In this document: piece after piece, positions 43,532-52,794 of the stretch
Position numbering within the stretch: position 1 is the first letter of the stretch
Layout: the number at the start of each line of letters is the position of its first letter
Source of the DNA: DATLZU01 sp051293835
Lineage (GTDB): Bacteria > Nitrospirota > Nitrospiria > Nitrospirales > Nitrospiraceae
DNA: 64,000 bases
Direction: 5' to 3'
NCBI GenBank assembly: GCA_051293835.1
Contig: JBPKMA010000001.1
Span: 1 to 64,000, forward strand
Made by a program: the position numbers and the translations under genes
The notes under the pieces: model-generated
What the model saw: the letters and a program-made list of their open reading frames with translations, nothing else
What the model was told of the DNA's origin: nothing
Databases searched by the model: none

Positions 43532-44485
43532 ATGAGACTGGTGCAAACACGCAACAAGCGTTTGGTGTTTGGCATTCTTCTCTCTGCTTTGGTCATTGGC
43601 GCGATGCTGACGATTGGGCAAGTGCCGCTGGCGGTCAGCCAACCGGTCACGATCCCAGTGAAGGCCATCAAGGGACCTATCCCTATGGACGGTGCCAATC
43701 CGATCTGGGAGGGTGTGCCGGGTGTTGTCGTGCCTTTGAGTGGGCAGACGATCACCACCCCGATGCATCCGAATATCTCGGTCAAGTCGGTGTTCGTCAA
43801 GGCTGTCACTAACGGTAAGGAAATCGGTTTCCGCCTCGATTGGGCTGACCAGACCAAGAACGATACCACGATCGGCCCCCAAGATTTCAGAGATCAGGCG
43901 GCGATTCAATTCCCGGTGAATCCTTCTGGTGCGCCTCCGTTCCAGTGTATGGGGCAGTCGGGAGGCACTGTGAACATTTGGCGGTGGAATGCTGAGTGGC
44001 AGAAGGACTTAGGTAAGGATAGCGCCGGGATTTGGGACGTGGACGATCAATATCCTGGGATTTTCTGGGATTACTATTTTGAAGAGCCAGCTGGCGGTGT
44101 CACCTACCCGGACCGGATTGGTCGAAGCCTCGGGCCCTTCAACCCAGGCATCTGGTCGGGGAATATCATGTCAGATCCGACGCTGCGCGTGAGTTCTGTG
44201 GAAGATCTCAATGCCAACGGATTCAGCACGCTGACTACGCAGGCACATCAGGATGTGATCGGTAATGGGGTGTGGGAACCAGCCGGTTCGGTAAAGGGTG
44301 GATGCTGCACGGGTCCGACGTGGCGTATTGTTGTTAAGCGGGCCCTGGAGACCAGTGATCCCAACGATGTGCAGTTCAAACCTGGCATGTCTGTCCCTGT
44401 GGCTTTTGCAGTTTGGGACGGCGCCAATGTGGAGAGAAACGGTATGAAGGGCATCTCCACTTGGTTCACGCTCAAGCTCCCGTGA
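43532..44485 (+). CDS. NxrC-like exported haem-b protein, copy 1
   Basis: 317 aa. The start at ATG 43532 is fixed by GAGAGGAGGG upstream; an earlier ATG at 43484 would place that site inside the gene. Signal peptide to about residue 38. The mature part is the ethylbenzene-dehydrogenase gamma family: GANPIWEGVPGVVVPLSGQ, KEIGFRLDWADQTKND, and FQCMGQ with Met140, the expected haem-b iron ligand. The equivalent Met139 occurs in the second copy at 51339. It would connect a periplasmic nitrite oxidoreductase to cytochrome c. Follows the chaperone gene and ends before a strong terminator. Confidence 0.82.
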   Translation: MRLVQTRNKRLVFGILLSALVIGAMLTIGQVPLAVSQPVTIPVKAIKGPIPMDGANPIWEGVPGVVVPLSGQTITTPMHPNISVKSVFVKAVTNGKEIGFRLDWADQTKNDTTIGPQDFRDQAAIQFPVNPSGAPPFQCMGQSGGTVNIWRWNAEWQKDLGKDSAGIWDVDDQYPGIFWDYYFEEPAGGVTYPDRIGRSLGPFNPGIWSGNIMSDPTLRVSSVEDLNANGFSTLTTQAHQDVIGNGVWEPAGSVKGGCCTGPTWRIVVKRALETSDPNDVQFKPGMSVPVAFAVWDGANVERNGMKGISTWFTLKLP

Positions 44486-44554
44486 TTGAATCGGGCGCAT
44501 GATTGAGACGTTGTCCAGGCTGGGACCGGTTATTGCCTCAAACTAACTAATTTA

Positions 44555-44603
44555 AGAAAAGCCCTGAGTTCGCCTTCCAGCGGCTCAGGGCTTTTCTGTT
44601 TTT
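44555..44603 (+). terminator. intrinsic terminator after the NXR-accessory block
   Basis: 14-bp stem (44555-44568 with 44584-44597) around a 15-base loop, followed by GTTTTT. Confidence 0.85.
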
Positions 44604-44732
44604 CCTGCCTTGTGGTTACGCTTTTCCTTTTCGGATCAACAAAGGCTGTTTGGGTGTAAGGCTTGAATAATAGAGGGGTATAGTCCGAGGTTTTGTTAAT
44701 TAATAAAAATTAAATAGGTGTGTAAACGGGCA

Positions 44733-45440
44733 TCAGGCGGCGACCTCCAGTCGGATGACGGCTCGCTGCGGCATGCCATCCCCCTCCGGCACGCCGGCAT
44801 GCACGGCCGGCAACAACTCCGGTGCATTCAGGCACCGGACCGGCCGTTCTGCGATCTGCAGAACGTTCCCGATCAACGTCGTGGCGGACGCAACCTGCTT
44901 GGCCCCCTTGCCCGCCGTCATCCGTAGCCGCACCGCCGCACACGGCGATTCGACCCCGGTGGTCGTGCGCAGATGCCGCCACTGCTCCCACAGGAACGGA
45001 GCGACCGGAACGAGGCACTCCCAAGCGGTGAGTCAGCACTCGACGGCTTGTGGGGCCCCTGGGCAGTACCGGTGACTGCACCGGTCTCGCAGCCGTTCAC
45101 ATGCCGCTTGGGTCTTGGCCTAGGGCCGGGGGCAACCGCGTCGTCGCCCCGGCCTGGGCGTCTTGGGAAGGGCAGCCAGCCCCTTGACGAGGCGATGGGG
45201 CCAGTCCCGCTGCTCCGCCGCCATCGGCGGCTGCTCGGCGAGAGCCGCTCAGCTCCCCACGTAGCATCCTCATCCTGCCCCCGCGCCTTGCGCCGCGGGA
45301 GTGAGGCGGGCAACCAGGGCTCCCCTCACCCAACCGCCCCCGCCGCGCTAGCTCGCAATCGCCGGGCGTCAATCCCTGCGATACCACTGTGGCACCAGCG
45401 TGCTGCCCTGCTTGCTCCGGCGCTGGAACAACGGGAGCAG
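44733..45440 (-). pseudogene. decayed IS256/Mutator-type transposase (GC rich)
   Basis: On the minus strand, joining frames gives the C-terminal half of an IS256-type transposase: QRDWPHRLVKGLAALPK (aligned with the usual QRCWVHK... block), ACERLRDRCSHRY, PQAVEC, then FLWEQWRHLRTTTGVESPCAAVRL, ATTLIGNVLQIAER and RCLNAPELLPAVHAGV, ending at a stop at 44733-44735. At least two frameshifts break it and the N-terminal half is not recognisable. GGTGTGTAAACGGGCATC at 44717-44734 looks like a Mutator-type end; I see no matching right end. The region from 44740 to about 45660 is clearly GC richer than its surroundings, as expected for a foreign insertion. No intact gene lies between 44604 and 45804. 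Confidence 0.7.
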
Positions 45441-45804
45441 ATGACTAATGTGACACCCCGCCGCGCCGACTTCGCCCAGCCCAGCCGAACCGGACCACTT
45501 CCACTCATAGCCGCTGCCCGAGCTGCTGGAGGTGGGTGGGTACAAATTCCTCCCGATGGTTCCACCGACCCCTTGACTCGACTCCGGTCCCTGAGCTCTG
45601 CTCCTTCACGGCGGGGGCTCGGCCCGGGGACTTGGTCACCCGAAAGGTGGCCACCGCCCTTTTTCTCTTTCCCCACCTTCTATGTATACCTCTCCTAGTC
45701 CTACAGGGTTGCTTTTGCTGAATCACGGGGTGTATAAAAATTTGAGGCACACCGCTAATCCTCGGAATCTTCTATAGAATTCGGATCGGCAAGAAAGGCC
45801 GCTC

Positions 45805-47586
45805 ATGAAGATCTTGCTACTGTTCCCGCCGACCTGGCATCCCTCCCAGCCTTACTTGAGTCTGCCATCCCTCACAGGATTTCTTGCACAGGCAGGGGTT
45901 CGGAACGTCTCGCAGCGCGACCTAGGTATCGAACTGCTTGATACCATGCTGACGCGGGCGTACGGCGAGGAAATTTACCGATGTTTGATAGAGAAGGTTA
46001 GAGATCTTGAGCGAAAGCGAGAAGGAGAAACCGGTGCGTCGAGCACGGAGCATTATGCGCGGCTGGTCGAATCGCTTGACCGCTTCCCGTATTTGATCGA
46101 TCGGATCGAGCTTGCTAAGGAAACGTTGCGAGGAGAAGGATTTTACGATCTCGATCAGTACCGAGACAGTCTCTTCCTGATCGATAAATGGCTTGAGTTG
46201 GTCTCGTCACTCTACTTCCCCACCCGTATCACTGTCGTGGACAACCAATTTAGCTCCTATTCAATCTATTCATCAAAAGATTTGCTGAAAGTGATTCGTG
46301 ACGAGGAGCAGAATCCATACATCAGCCTGCTTCGCGAGAAGTGCCTGCCATCAATTCTTGCTGGTCAGCCGGAGCTGGTCGGAGTGTCCATCACGGCGAC
46401 GTCTCAAATCGTGCCCGGTCTGACTCTTTGTCGACTGATCAAAGAGGCCGCCCCGGACATTCATCTGACAATCGGGGGCAGCATCTTTACGCGCCTGGTC
46501 GACAACCTGCGGCGATGTCCAGGGCTTTTTGATCTCACCGACGACTTCGTGGTGTTCGAAGGTGAAACGGCTCTCCTTGAATTGGTTAATCAGATGGAGG
46601 GCAAGCGCGATTTCAGCAAGGTGCCCAATTTGGTTTACCGCCAAAACGGCAAAATCACGGTCAACCAGCCTTTTTATTCTGAAAATGTCAACCAGTTGCC
46701 GGCGCCCAATTACGACGGGTTCCCACTCGGCCGCTATCTATCGCCGGAACCGGTGCTGCCGGTCCAGTTTTCCCGTGGATGCTACTATAAGGATTGCGCG
46801 TTTTGCGCGCTGACTCTGGATCACCAGAACTTCAGGCAGAAAGATCCTGGCAAAACGGTCGATGAGCTGGCTTGGCTCAAACAGCGGTATGGCGCAGGCT
46901 TTTTCTTCTTCACGGACGAGTGCTTTGCGCTGTCGCCTACAAAACGGTTGTGCCAACAGATGATCGATCGAAATCTCAACGTTCAGTGGACTTGTGAGAT
47001 GAGGTTCGAAAAGAATCTCTCGCGCGATCTCCTCGTACTTATGCGGGATGCCGGCTGCTTGAAGATCGTGTTTGGACTGGAATCCTTCAATCAACGAGTC
47101 ATGGATTTCATGAAAAAAGGGATCAAGCAAGAGAGTGTCCGGCGCATTACTAACGACTGCGTGGACTTAGGCATTGCCGTCCACTGCTACATCATTGTGG
47201 GCTTCCCGACCGAGCGTGAAGAAGAGGCGCTGGAAACCATGAATTTCATTGTGGAAAACAAAAAGCTACACAGTTCGTTTGGTTTTTCATGCCAGCCGTG
47301 CTTGTTCGATTTGGAGAAGGAAGCACCGATCATGAGTGATCCGGGCAGCTACGGGATCAGGCGAATCATGCGCCCGGCCGCTGAAGATTTGAGCTTGGGA
47401 TTCTTCTATGAAGTCCAGGAAGGAATGACCCCCGATCAGGCTGAGCGAGTGTACCAGTACATCTATGAAAAAATCAGCGAGGTGGTGTGCGAATTACCAT
47501 TTAACTATTCAATGGCCGATGGACTTCTGTACATCGCTCGCGCGAAGGCTCAAACAGACCGAGTTCCTCAGCCGGCTGGCTCTTGA
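45805..47586 (+). CDS. B12-binding-domain radical SAM protein
   Basis: 593 aa. The first 260 residues fit a cobalamin-binding domain of the BchE/P-methylase type (start KILLLFPPTWHPSQPYLSLP; ELVGVSITATSQIVPGLTLC). The radical SAM domain has its cysteine motif in SRGCYYKDCAFCAL near residue 325, spaced C-X4-C-X2-C, a variant known in this superfamily, followed by FFFTDECFALS, MRFEKNLSRDLLVLMRDAGC and YIIVGFPTEREEEALE. Product unknown; such enzymes methylate or rearrange unactivated carbons. Good AAAGG ribosome site. It is the first gene of a + strand run that reaches the pentahaem cytochromes. Confidence 0.82.
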   Translation: MKILLLFPPTWHPSQPYLSLPSLTGFLAQAGVRNVSQRDLGIELLDTMLTRAYGEEIYRCLIEKVRDLERKREGETGASSTEHYARLVESLDRFPYLIDRIELAKETLRGEGFYDLDQYRDSLFLIDKWLELVSSLYFPTRITVVDNQFSSYSIYSSKDLLKVIRDEEQNPYISLLREKCLPSILAGQPELVGVSITATSQIVPGLTLCRLIKEAAPDIHLTIGGSIFTRLVDNLRRCPGLFDLTDDFVVFEGETALLELVNQMEGKRDFSKVPNLVYRQNGKITVNQPFYSENVNQLPAPNYDGFPLGRYLSPEPVLPVQFSRGCYYKDCAFCALTLDHQNFRQKDPGKTVDELAWLKQRYGAGFFFFTDECFALSPTKRLCQQMIDRNLNVQWTCEMRFEKNLSRDLLVLMRDAGCLKIVFGLESFNQRVMDFMKKGIKQESVRRITNDCVDLGIAVHCYIIVGFPTEREEEALETMNFIVENKKLHSSFGFSCQPCLFDLEKEAPIMSDPGSYGIRRIMRPAAEDLSLGFFYEVQEGMTPDQAERVYQYIYEKISEVVCELPFNYSMADGLLYIARAKAQTDRVPQPAGS

Positions 47587-47681
47587 GCCTAAGTCGTGGT
47601 AATTGACGCTATTTTCCCCATCCGACTATAATGGTCCTTCCTCTGACGGGACAGCCGCGAAAGAGCAGGAGGTCAGATTTT

Positions 47682-48800
47682 ATGGTCGGAGGAACGGCTG
47701 TTGAGAAAAGCGGACGGATTGAGGAGCAGGGTCTGCTTTTCAAATACACGATCTGTCTGGCGTTGCTGGCCGGTTTGCTCGAACTGGTGTTGTATCGGTT
47801 GGTTTCTCGCCTCGGCATGCACTTAAGTAAGGTGTTTGCTCAACACGAGTCGGTTCGGCTCATTTTTAAGGCCCTTTCCTCGATCGGATTTGCCCTGTTG
47901 AACACGGTGTCGTTGCTCGTGTTTCTTGCTCTCCTGGTTCTGCTTGCGAACAAAATCGCCGGTAAGCGCTGGGTTGCTGGGATCGATAAATTCACGGTCC
48001 CGGCGGTTATGCTTGTGCTATTTTTGACGATTGGATTCCTCATCGTACCGCCAGCGATGCTCGGGTCGGTGGTGTACAATTTGGTTGCGTTTGCGGTGAT
48101 TGCATTGTTGACGGCGGAGTACCTTCTTTCACATCAGTCTCCGTCCCAGGTGGCGTTCGGCCTTTGTTTCTTTCTCGGGATCTCCGGCTGGTTCTATTAC
48201 CAGATCCTCTCGACCGGCTTTGGCTTGCTCGGCATCGTGACACCGCCTCCGCTCGTTCACGAGATCAACCGGGTCGGGGAGGCGCTTATGGTGTTGTCTA
48301 GCATTCTTGTCTTTTGGGCCTATGGAGGTGGCGTGTCCTTCCATACAAAAAACCGCCGCCTGCGTCGGCGCGCACTGTGGTTCTGGAGCGTTGCCTGCAC
48401 GCTCTTTGCCACGCTGCTATTTATGGATTACGCGCTCAGCCTATACAATCCAGCGGCGGCGGAAACTGTGAGGAAGGCCGGTGAGGGCATCAGTTGGATT
48501 TTCCAGATGGGCATGGGCTATACATTTTATTTGCCTTTTGCTTTCTACATAACCGGCTTGCTGTGTTGGTCATACGCTGTGATCAAATTGCTTTTCATGG
48601 GTCGCATGGCTGGCTATGGGTTGGGGTTTTTGTTCATTGCCGGCTACGCGCTGCAGCTTTCGCATCTAACGTTGATGGTGATTTTAGGCCTGATGCTTCT
48701 TAATCTGGACAAGCGACGGGTGGTTGCTGTGGCCGAAAATCCTGTGAGCGAGTCCCAGCTGGCTGCTGTTCCCCCGGCACTTGTCAGCGGACGGACTTAA
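47682..48800 (+). CDS. polytopic membrane protein of unknown function
   Basis: 372 aa from ATG 47682 (AGGAGGT eight bases before); the frame is open to 47631. About eight to ten membrane helices are visible (for example LLFKYTICLALLAGLLELVL near residues 20-38, LLNTVSLLVFLALLVLL near 70-86, VMLVLFLTIGFLIVPPAML near 107-125). No family recognised. It lies 95 bases after the radical SAM gene and 24 bases before a TPR gene. Confidence 0.65.
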   Translation: MVGGTAVEKSGRIEEQGLLFKYTICLALLAGLLELVLYRLVSRLGMHLSKVFAQHESVRLIFKALSSIGFALLNTVSLLVFLALLVLLANKIAGKRWVAGIDKFTVPAVMLVLFLTIGFLIVPPAMLGSVVYNLVAFAVIALLTAEYLLSHQSPSQVAFGLCFFLGISGWFYYQILSTGFGLLGIVTPPPLVHEINRVGEALMVLSSILVFWAYGGGVSFHTKNRRLRRRALWFWSVACTLFATLLFMDYALSLYNPAAAETVRKAGEGISWIFQMGMGYTFYLPFAFYITGLLCWSYAVIKLLFMGRMAGYGLGFLFIAGYALQLSHLTLMVILGLMLLNLDKRRVVAVAENPVSESQLAAVPPALVSGRT

Positions 48801-48824
48801 ACGAAGAAAGCCCGGTGAACACTT

Positions 48825-49637
48825 ATGGATGAACAGAAAACGATGCCTACGCCGGATCCTGGAGGAGCGACGGTCGAAGAAGGTGAGCGTCCGCTAACGC
48901 CAGATGAGGAAATCGCGGAACTTGAAAAGCTGTTGGCGACCGAGCCCGACGACTTTCAAGCGCGTTGTCGGCTGGGAGAGTTGTATTTCCGCAAAGGGCG
49001 GTTGGATGACGCGCTCGTCGAGGTGAAGAAATCCATCGAGATGGCTGAAAGTTTGCGGGCCGAGATGAACCGATCGTTGGCCATGTATTACTCTAATCTT
49101 GGGACAATCTATGCCACCAAAGGCATGATGGAAGAAGCCGAAACGCAATTCAAGCAGGCGCTCGAAATTCATGGCAGTGATGTGCTTGCTCTCTTCAATC
49201 TCGGTCGCGTTTACGCCGAAAAGCGGCAGTACATGGAGGCCAAGAAGTATTTCGAGAAACTGGTGGAAATCACTCCCGATGATCCGATTGCATGGTACAA
49301 CCTTGCCGGAGTGTACGTGGAACTTGATAACCCCCAGGTTTCGGATTACAACACGATGGACATGGCGATGCAGTGCTATCTCCGCGTATTGGAGCTCGAC
49401 CCAAAACATCTCGAATCGAGCTTCAAGCTCATGGAAATCGCGCTGAATCACAAGAAAACTGACCTGGCGATCAAGGTCATGGAAAGCGCGGTCGAGCATA
49501 ATCCGGACGAGCCGCTCGCCTATTACAATCTGATCAGCGTCTACGACAAGTGTAAGATGTTCGAACAGGCGGAGCAGGCTAGGCAGCGGTTGAAGGAACG
49601 GTTTGCAAAGCGGTCGAAGGACGCGACGACAGCATGA
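48825..49637 (+). CDS. TPR-repeat protein
   Basis: 270 aa, cytoplasmic, with about five TPR motifs (YYSNLGTIYATKGMMEEAETQFKQAL type; LFNLGRVYAEKRQYMEAKKYFEKL; AYYNLISVYDKCKMFEQAEQ). N-terminus is Pro and Glu rich. Acts as a protein-interaction scaffold. Immediately upstream of tatA, so it could take part in handling proteins for Tat export, which is only an inference. Confidence 0.8.
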   Translation: MDEQKTMPTPDPGGATVEEGERPLTPDEEIAELEKLLATEPDDFQARCRLGELYFRKGRLDDALVEVKKSIEMAESLRAEMNRSLAMYYSNLGTIYATKGMMEEAETQFKQALEIHGSDVLALFNLGRVYAEKRQYMEAKKYFEKLVEITPDDPIAWYNLAGVYVELDNPQVSDYNTMDMAMQCYLRVLELDPKHLESSFKLMEIALNHKKTDLAIKVMESAVEHNPDEPLAYYNLISVYDKCKMFEQAEQARQRLKERFAKRSKDATTA

Positions 49638-49665
49638 ATGAATCCTTACGAAGGAGACCTCCATC

Positions 49666-49953
49666 ATGTTTGGAAGCATCGGGTTCACGGAACTGGTTCT
49701 GATCCTGTTCATCGTGTTGATTATTTTCGGGGCTGGGAAATTGCCTCAACTGGGGGAGGGGCTAGGGAAAGCGATCAAGGGCTTCAAGAAATCCGTTCAC
49801 GAAGCTGACCAAATTGAAGCCGAAGCGCAGGCGCAGGCTCAGCAGGCTGCTGTTCCGCAGTCCCAACCGGCTCCGCAGCCGGCTCAGCCCGCTGCCGACG
49901 CTCCGGTGGCCGAACAGCCTGCCGCAACCGTCACGCCTCCGTCTCATGCGTAG
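49666..49953 (+). CDS. tatA: twin-arginine translocase subunit TatA/TatE
   Basis: 95 aa. N-terminal helix FTELVLILFIVLIIFGAGKLP, the FGxxKLP turn and an amphipathic helix GEGLGKAIKGFKKSVHE are diagnostic. The C-terminal part is an Ala, Gln and Pro-rich tail. AAGGAG precedes the ATG. Forms the Tat pore used for folded cofactor proteins; no tatC lies in the window. Confidence 0.93.
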   Translation: MFGSIGFTELVLILFIVLIIFGAGKLPQLGEGLGKAIKGFKKSVHEADQIEAEAQAQAQQAAVPQSQPAPQPAQPAADAPVAEQPAATVTPPSHA

Positions 49954-49999
49954 GCAGTAAACCAGCGGGGCTGGGAAAGCGTACTGGATAGGACGTGTG

Positions 50000-51256
50000 A
50001 TGGAAACTGGCGTTCATCAATTGGCCGTTGGATACATCGAAACGTTTGCCGGAAACGGCAAGGCGCGCAGCACTGGAGACGGCAAGAAAGCCGTGAAGGC
50101 CGGGATTCCTCTTCCTCACCACGCCGCGTTGGATAAAGAAGAGAAGTGGCTGTACTTTGCCGAATCCGGTTCGGACCGTGTCCGGCGCATCAATTTGCTC
50201 GAAGGCACGGTGCACAACTATGCAGGTATTGGCGAAACCTGCTACAGCGGCGATTCAGGCCCCTGTAGCGAAGCCGGCCTTTATCTGCCGCTTGATGTGG
50301 CGTTTGATTCCCGAAACGATCTGTACATCTGCGACTCTGGCAGCAACCGGATTCGAAAAGTTGACCATGAAAGCGGAATCATTACGACCGTGGTTGGCAC
50401 TGGCCAGCACGGGTTCAACGGGGACGGTCCGGCTCTGGAGGTCAATCTGACCTGGCCTGCCGCTATCGCATTCGACGCGGACGATGTGATGTATATTGCG
50501 GATACGCAGGCTCACCGTATCCGTCGATATGATCCTCGGACCGGAATGGTGACGACCATTGCCGGTACTTGGTCGGCCGAAGATGAGGCCCGGGAACAAC
50601 CGCTTGTCGCCAAGAACCTTGTTGTCCTTTCCGGCGATGCCATCGGGATTGATTTTAGTGATGATCACGGCTGGTTGATGCCGGTCTGTTCGGACGGTCT
50701 GGACCTTTCGCCTTATTTGGACGATGGGAAGCCGGCCCTTGAAGCGAAGTTGTACGACATTGCCGGAATTGCTGTGGACGGTGAGGGGCATATCTATATA
50801 GTGGATAAGGGAAGCAATCGGGTGCGCAAGATCGACCGATACACAGGCGTCATCTCCACAGTTGCCGGAATATGCCGCTACGGCTTCGATGGGGACGGCA
50901 AGCCGGCAAACAGATCGATGTTGCACGCTCCTGAAGCAGTGGTGTTCGATCCCTGGGGCAATATGTATATCTCCGATACGATGAATCATCGCGTTCGGAG
51001 GGTGGATGCGAAAACCGGGATCCTGACCACGGTCGCAGGCAACGGCGACAGCGGCTATGAAGACAAGAACATGGGCGGATGCGGCGCGGCTCGGTTCGTG
51101 GCAAAAGAAGCGGCAGGCGCGCTCAAGCACGGGGACGGGCTACCGGCAATCGAGGCGATCGTGAATTCTCCCGTCGGCTTGGCGCTCGATTCTCAAGGTT
51201 ACTTGTACATCTGTGAGCGGGGAGAGAACAAGATCCGGCGTATGCGATTGTGGTAG
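50000..51256 (+). CDS. NHL-repeat beta-propeller protein
   Basis: 418 aa. Six or so NHL repeats of the pattern GIAVDGEGHIYIVDKGSNRVRKID, alternated with linkers of the type ITTVAGTGxxGFxGDGxPA; this combination is frequent in Nitrospira and other environmental bacteria. No signal peptide is seen, so it is probably cytoplasmic; the start at ATG 50000 rather than GTG 49997 makes no practical difference. Located between tatA and an NxrC-like gene. Function unknown. Confidence 0.78.
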   Translation: METGVHQLAVGYIETFAGNGKARSTGDGKKAVKAGIPLPHHAALDKEEKWLYFAESGSDRVRRINLLEGTVHNYAGIGETCYSGDSGPCSEAGLYLPLDVAFDSRNDLYICDSGSNRIRKVDHESGIITTVVGTGQHGFNGDGPALEVNLTWPAAIAFDADDVMYIADTQAHRIRRYDPRTGMVTTIAGTWSAEDEAREQPLVAKNLVVLSGDAIGIDFSDDHGWLMPVCSDGLDLSPYLDDGKPALEAKLYDIAGIAVDGEGHIYIVDKGSNRVRKIDRYTGVISTVAGICRYGFDGDGKPANRSMLHAPEAVVFDPWGNMYISDTMNHRVRRVDAKTGILTTVAGNGDSGYEDKNMGGCGAARFVAKEAAGALKHGDGLPAIEAIVNSPVGLALDSQGYLYICERGENKIRRMRLW

Positions 51257-51338
51257 AGTTCAAACAGGTAGGTGCCGCGGGGGCAACGGTTTCGGTCGTC
51301 TATCCCCAGCCGTTCATTGACAGTTGCGAGGCGGAACA

Positions 51339-52178
51339 ATGGCGCACATGGCCCGATTGCGGATCGCCCGACCTTTCGGATTGTTTCTCCTGTGTCTGGT
51401 TCTGATAAGCGCGTTCGTGCTAGGTGGCCTGGGCATTCCTATTGTGAGTTCCGAGGGGATGATCATCCGCTCTCATTTGATTGACGGCGAGATTCCCACC
51501 ACCCCGGAAGATCCGACATGGAACAAAATACCGCCGATGACGTTACCGCTCAGCGGCCAGATCATTACGCGGCCGGTATGGCCCGAGCCGACCGCGAGGG
51601 CATTGGTGGTACGCTCGGTGCATAACGGAAAGGATATCGCCTTTTTATTGGAGTGGCAGGACAACACTAAGAACGACCGACTCACGCCAGGCACGTTCCG
51701 GGACGGGGTCGCGGTCGGGTTGCCGCTTGGAGACGCCCCAGCTTTCTTCTGTATGGGCCAATTGGATCATTACATCAATATCTGGCATTGGAAGGCCGAT
51801 TGGCAGAGCGATATCGATCGCCGGGCCGCCAGGGCTGCGGAGAAACAGGAGAAACAAAGGGGCGAAGTGCGACGGTTTGAAGTCATTCCGAGACGGGTAT
51901 CGTCGGTGGAGGACCTGATCGGCGGCGGATTCAGTACTTTGACGACCAAGGAGAAGCAAGGGCGTGTCCAAGGAAAGGCGACATGGAAGGATGGGGTATG
52001 GCATGTCGTGATCTTCCGTCCGCTTTCGACGGAAGAGCAGGAAAACGAAGCTAAGCTGATTCCTGGCCGGATGCAAGCCATTGCGTTTGCTGTTTGGAAT
52101 GGGGAGAACAAGGAGCGGAACGGGCAAAAAGCAGTGGCTCCATGGTTTCAGTTGTCGATTGATCCGGTGAAGCTATAG
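51339..52178 (+). CDS. NxrC-like exported haem-b protein, copy 2
   Basis: 279 aa from ATG 51339 (GAGG upstream). Signal peptide residues 1-34. The mature part shares the family layout with the protein at 43532: PTWNKIPPMTLPLSGQIITR, KDIAFLLEWQDNTKND, and FFCMGQ with Met139 as expected haem ligand, then NIWHWKADWQ. A charged insert (RRAARAAEKQEKQRGEVRR near residues 155-173) is not present in copy 1. Ethylbenzene-dehydrogenase gamma/NxrC family; the partner enzyme is unknown and may be the nitrite oxidoreductase or another molybdoenzyme. Followed by a hairpin terminator. Confidence 0.8.
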   Translation: MAHMARLRIARPFGLFLLCLVLISAFVLGGLGIPIVSSEGMIIRSHLIDGEIPTTPEDPTWNKIPPMTLPLSGQIITRPVWPEPTARALVVRSVHNGKDIAFLLEWQDNTKNDRLTPGTFRDGVAVGLPLGDAPAFFCMGQLDHYINIWHWKADWQSDIDRRAARAAEKQEKQRGEVRRFEVIPRRVSSVEDLIGGGFSTLTTKEKQGRVQGKATWKDGVWHVVIFRPLSTEEQENEAKLIPGRMQAIAFAVWNGENKERNGQKAVAPWFQLSIDPVKL

Positions 52179-52305
52179 CCGTCCGTGGGTCAGTCCTCAA
52201 ACGGCAGAACCGATGAACGGATTCCCGTCACGTTTCCGGAATCGCGCAGAAGCATCGGAGTGAACAACTTGGAGGTTGGCGAGATTACCAATTGGTCGAC
52301 TGGAC

Positions 52306-52337
52306 AAAAAGCCCTCCTCGACGGCAGGGCTTTTTTT
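52306..52337 (+). terminator. intrinsic terminator directly abutting the next start codon
   Basis: AAAAAGCCCT (52306-52315) pairs with AGGGCTTTTT (52326-52335) around a 10-base loop; the T run extends to 52337 and the ATG of the PDZ gene begins at 52338. The hairpin lies within an open frame that goes back to GTG 52185. Confidence 0.75.
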
Positions 52338-52760
52338 ATGTTCGTCTGCGTGGTCGCGGCTTGGTTGGGTGCCAGTTTTACCTCGCCTCTACTGAATGCT
52401 GCAACCGATGGAGAGATGACCGAGGAAGAAGCGCTTAAAATCGGCGAAGAATTCGGTGTCGTGGTCGGACAGGTCGACGAGGAGATTCAAAAGGAATTGA
52501 AATTGCAAAAACCCGAAGGAGTGGTCGTTTTTGAAGTGATCGGCGGGACTCCAGCGGATCTAGCCGGTATCAAAGTGCGGGCAGTCATCAAGGAAATCGA
52601 TAAGGTGGAGGTCCGGACCTTAAAGGATTTTGGCCTTGCCCTCAAGCGCGCTATTCCAACCTGCAACTTCACGGTCGGCACCTACGAACCAGCCGATCCT
52701 GATAACCAAGGCGTCGGGGGCATTCTCAATTTTCATTTTGTTGGCTGCAAGCGGGATTGA
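52338..52760 (+). CDS. exported PDZ-domain protein
   Basis: 140 aa from ATG 52338: signal peptide of about 22 residues (MFVCVVAAWLGASFTSPLLN), then a PDZ domain (GVVVFEVIGGTPADLAGIK, VIKEIDKVEVRTLKDFG). The frame is open back to GTG 52185, which would put the signal peptide 51 residues inside the protein, so 52338 is preferred although the bases before it are the T run of a terminator and offer no ribosome site. Which start is used is unsettled. The PDZ domain would bind protein C-termini in the periplasm. First of three exported proteins in a row with the pentahaem cytochromes. Confidence 0.65.
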   Translation: MFVCVVAAWLGASFTSPLLNAATDGEMTEEEALKIGEEFGVVVGQVDEEIQKELKLQKPEGVVVFEVIGGTPADLAGIKVRAVIKEIDKVEVRTLKDFGLALKRAIPTCNFTVGTYEPADPDNQGVGGILNFHFVGCKRD

Positions 52761-52794
52761 CACTGGACAGCGATCGGCGATCGGAGAGCACGGT

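Noticed and set aside
44710..45081. Several GC-rich overlapping frames of 60-130 codons taken as separate genes
   Set aside because: They are fragments of one decayed Mutator-type transposase in shifting frames.
45708..45738. Possible promoter upstream of the radical SAM gene (TATAAA at 45733)
   Set aside because: No acceptable -35 at 16-18 bases; only TTGCTT at 19.
52185..52337. N-terminal extension of the PDZ protein
   Set aside because: It contains a terminator hairpin and would bury the signal peptide; kept only as an alternative start.
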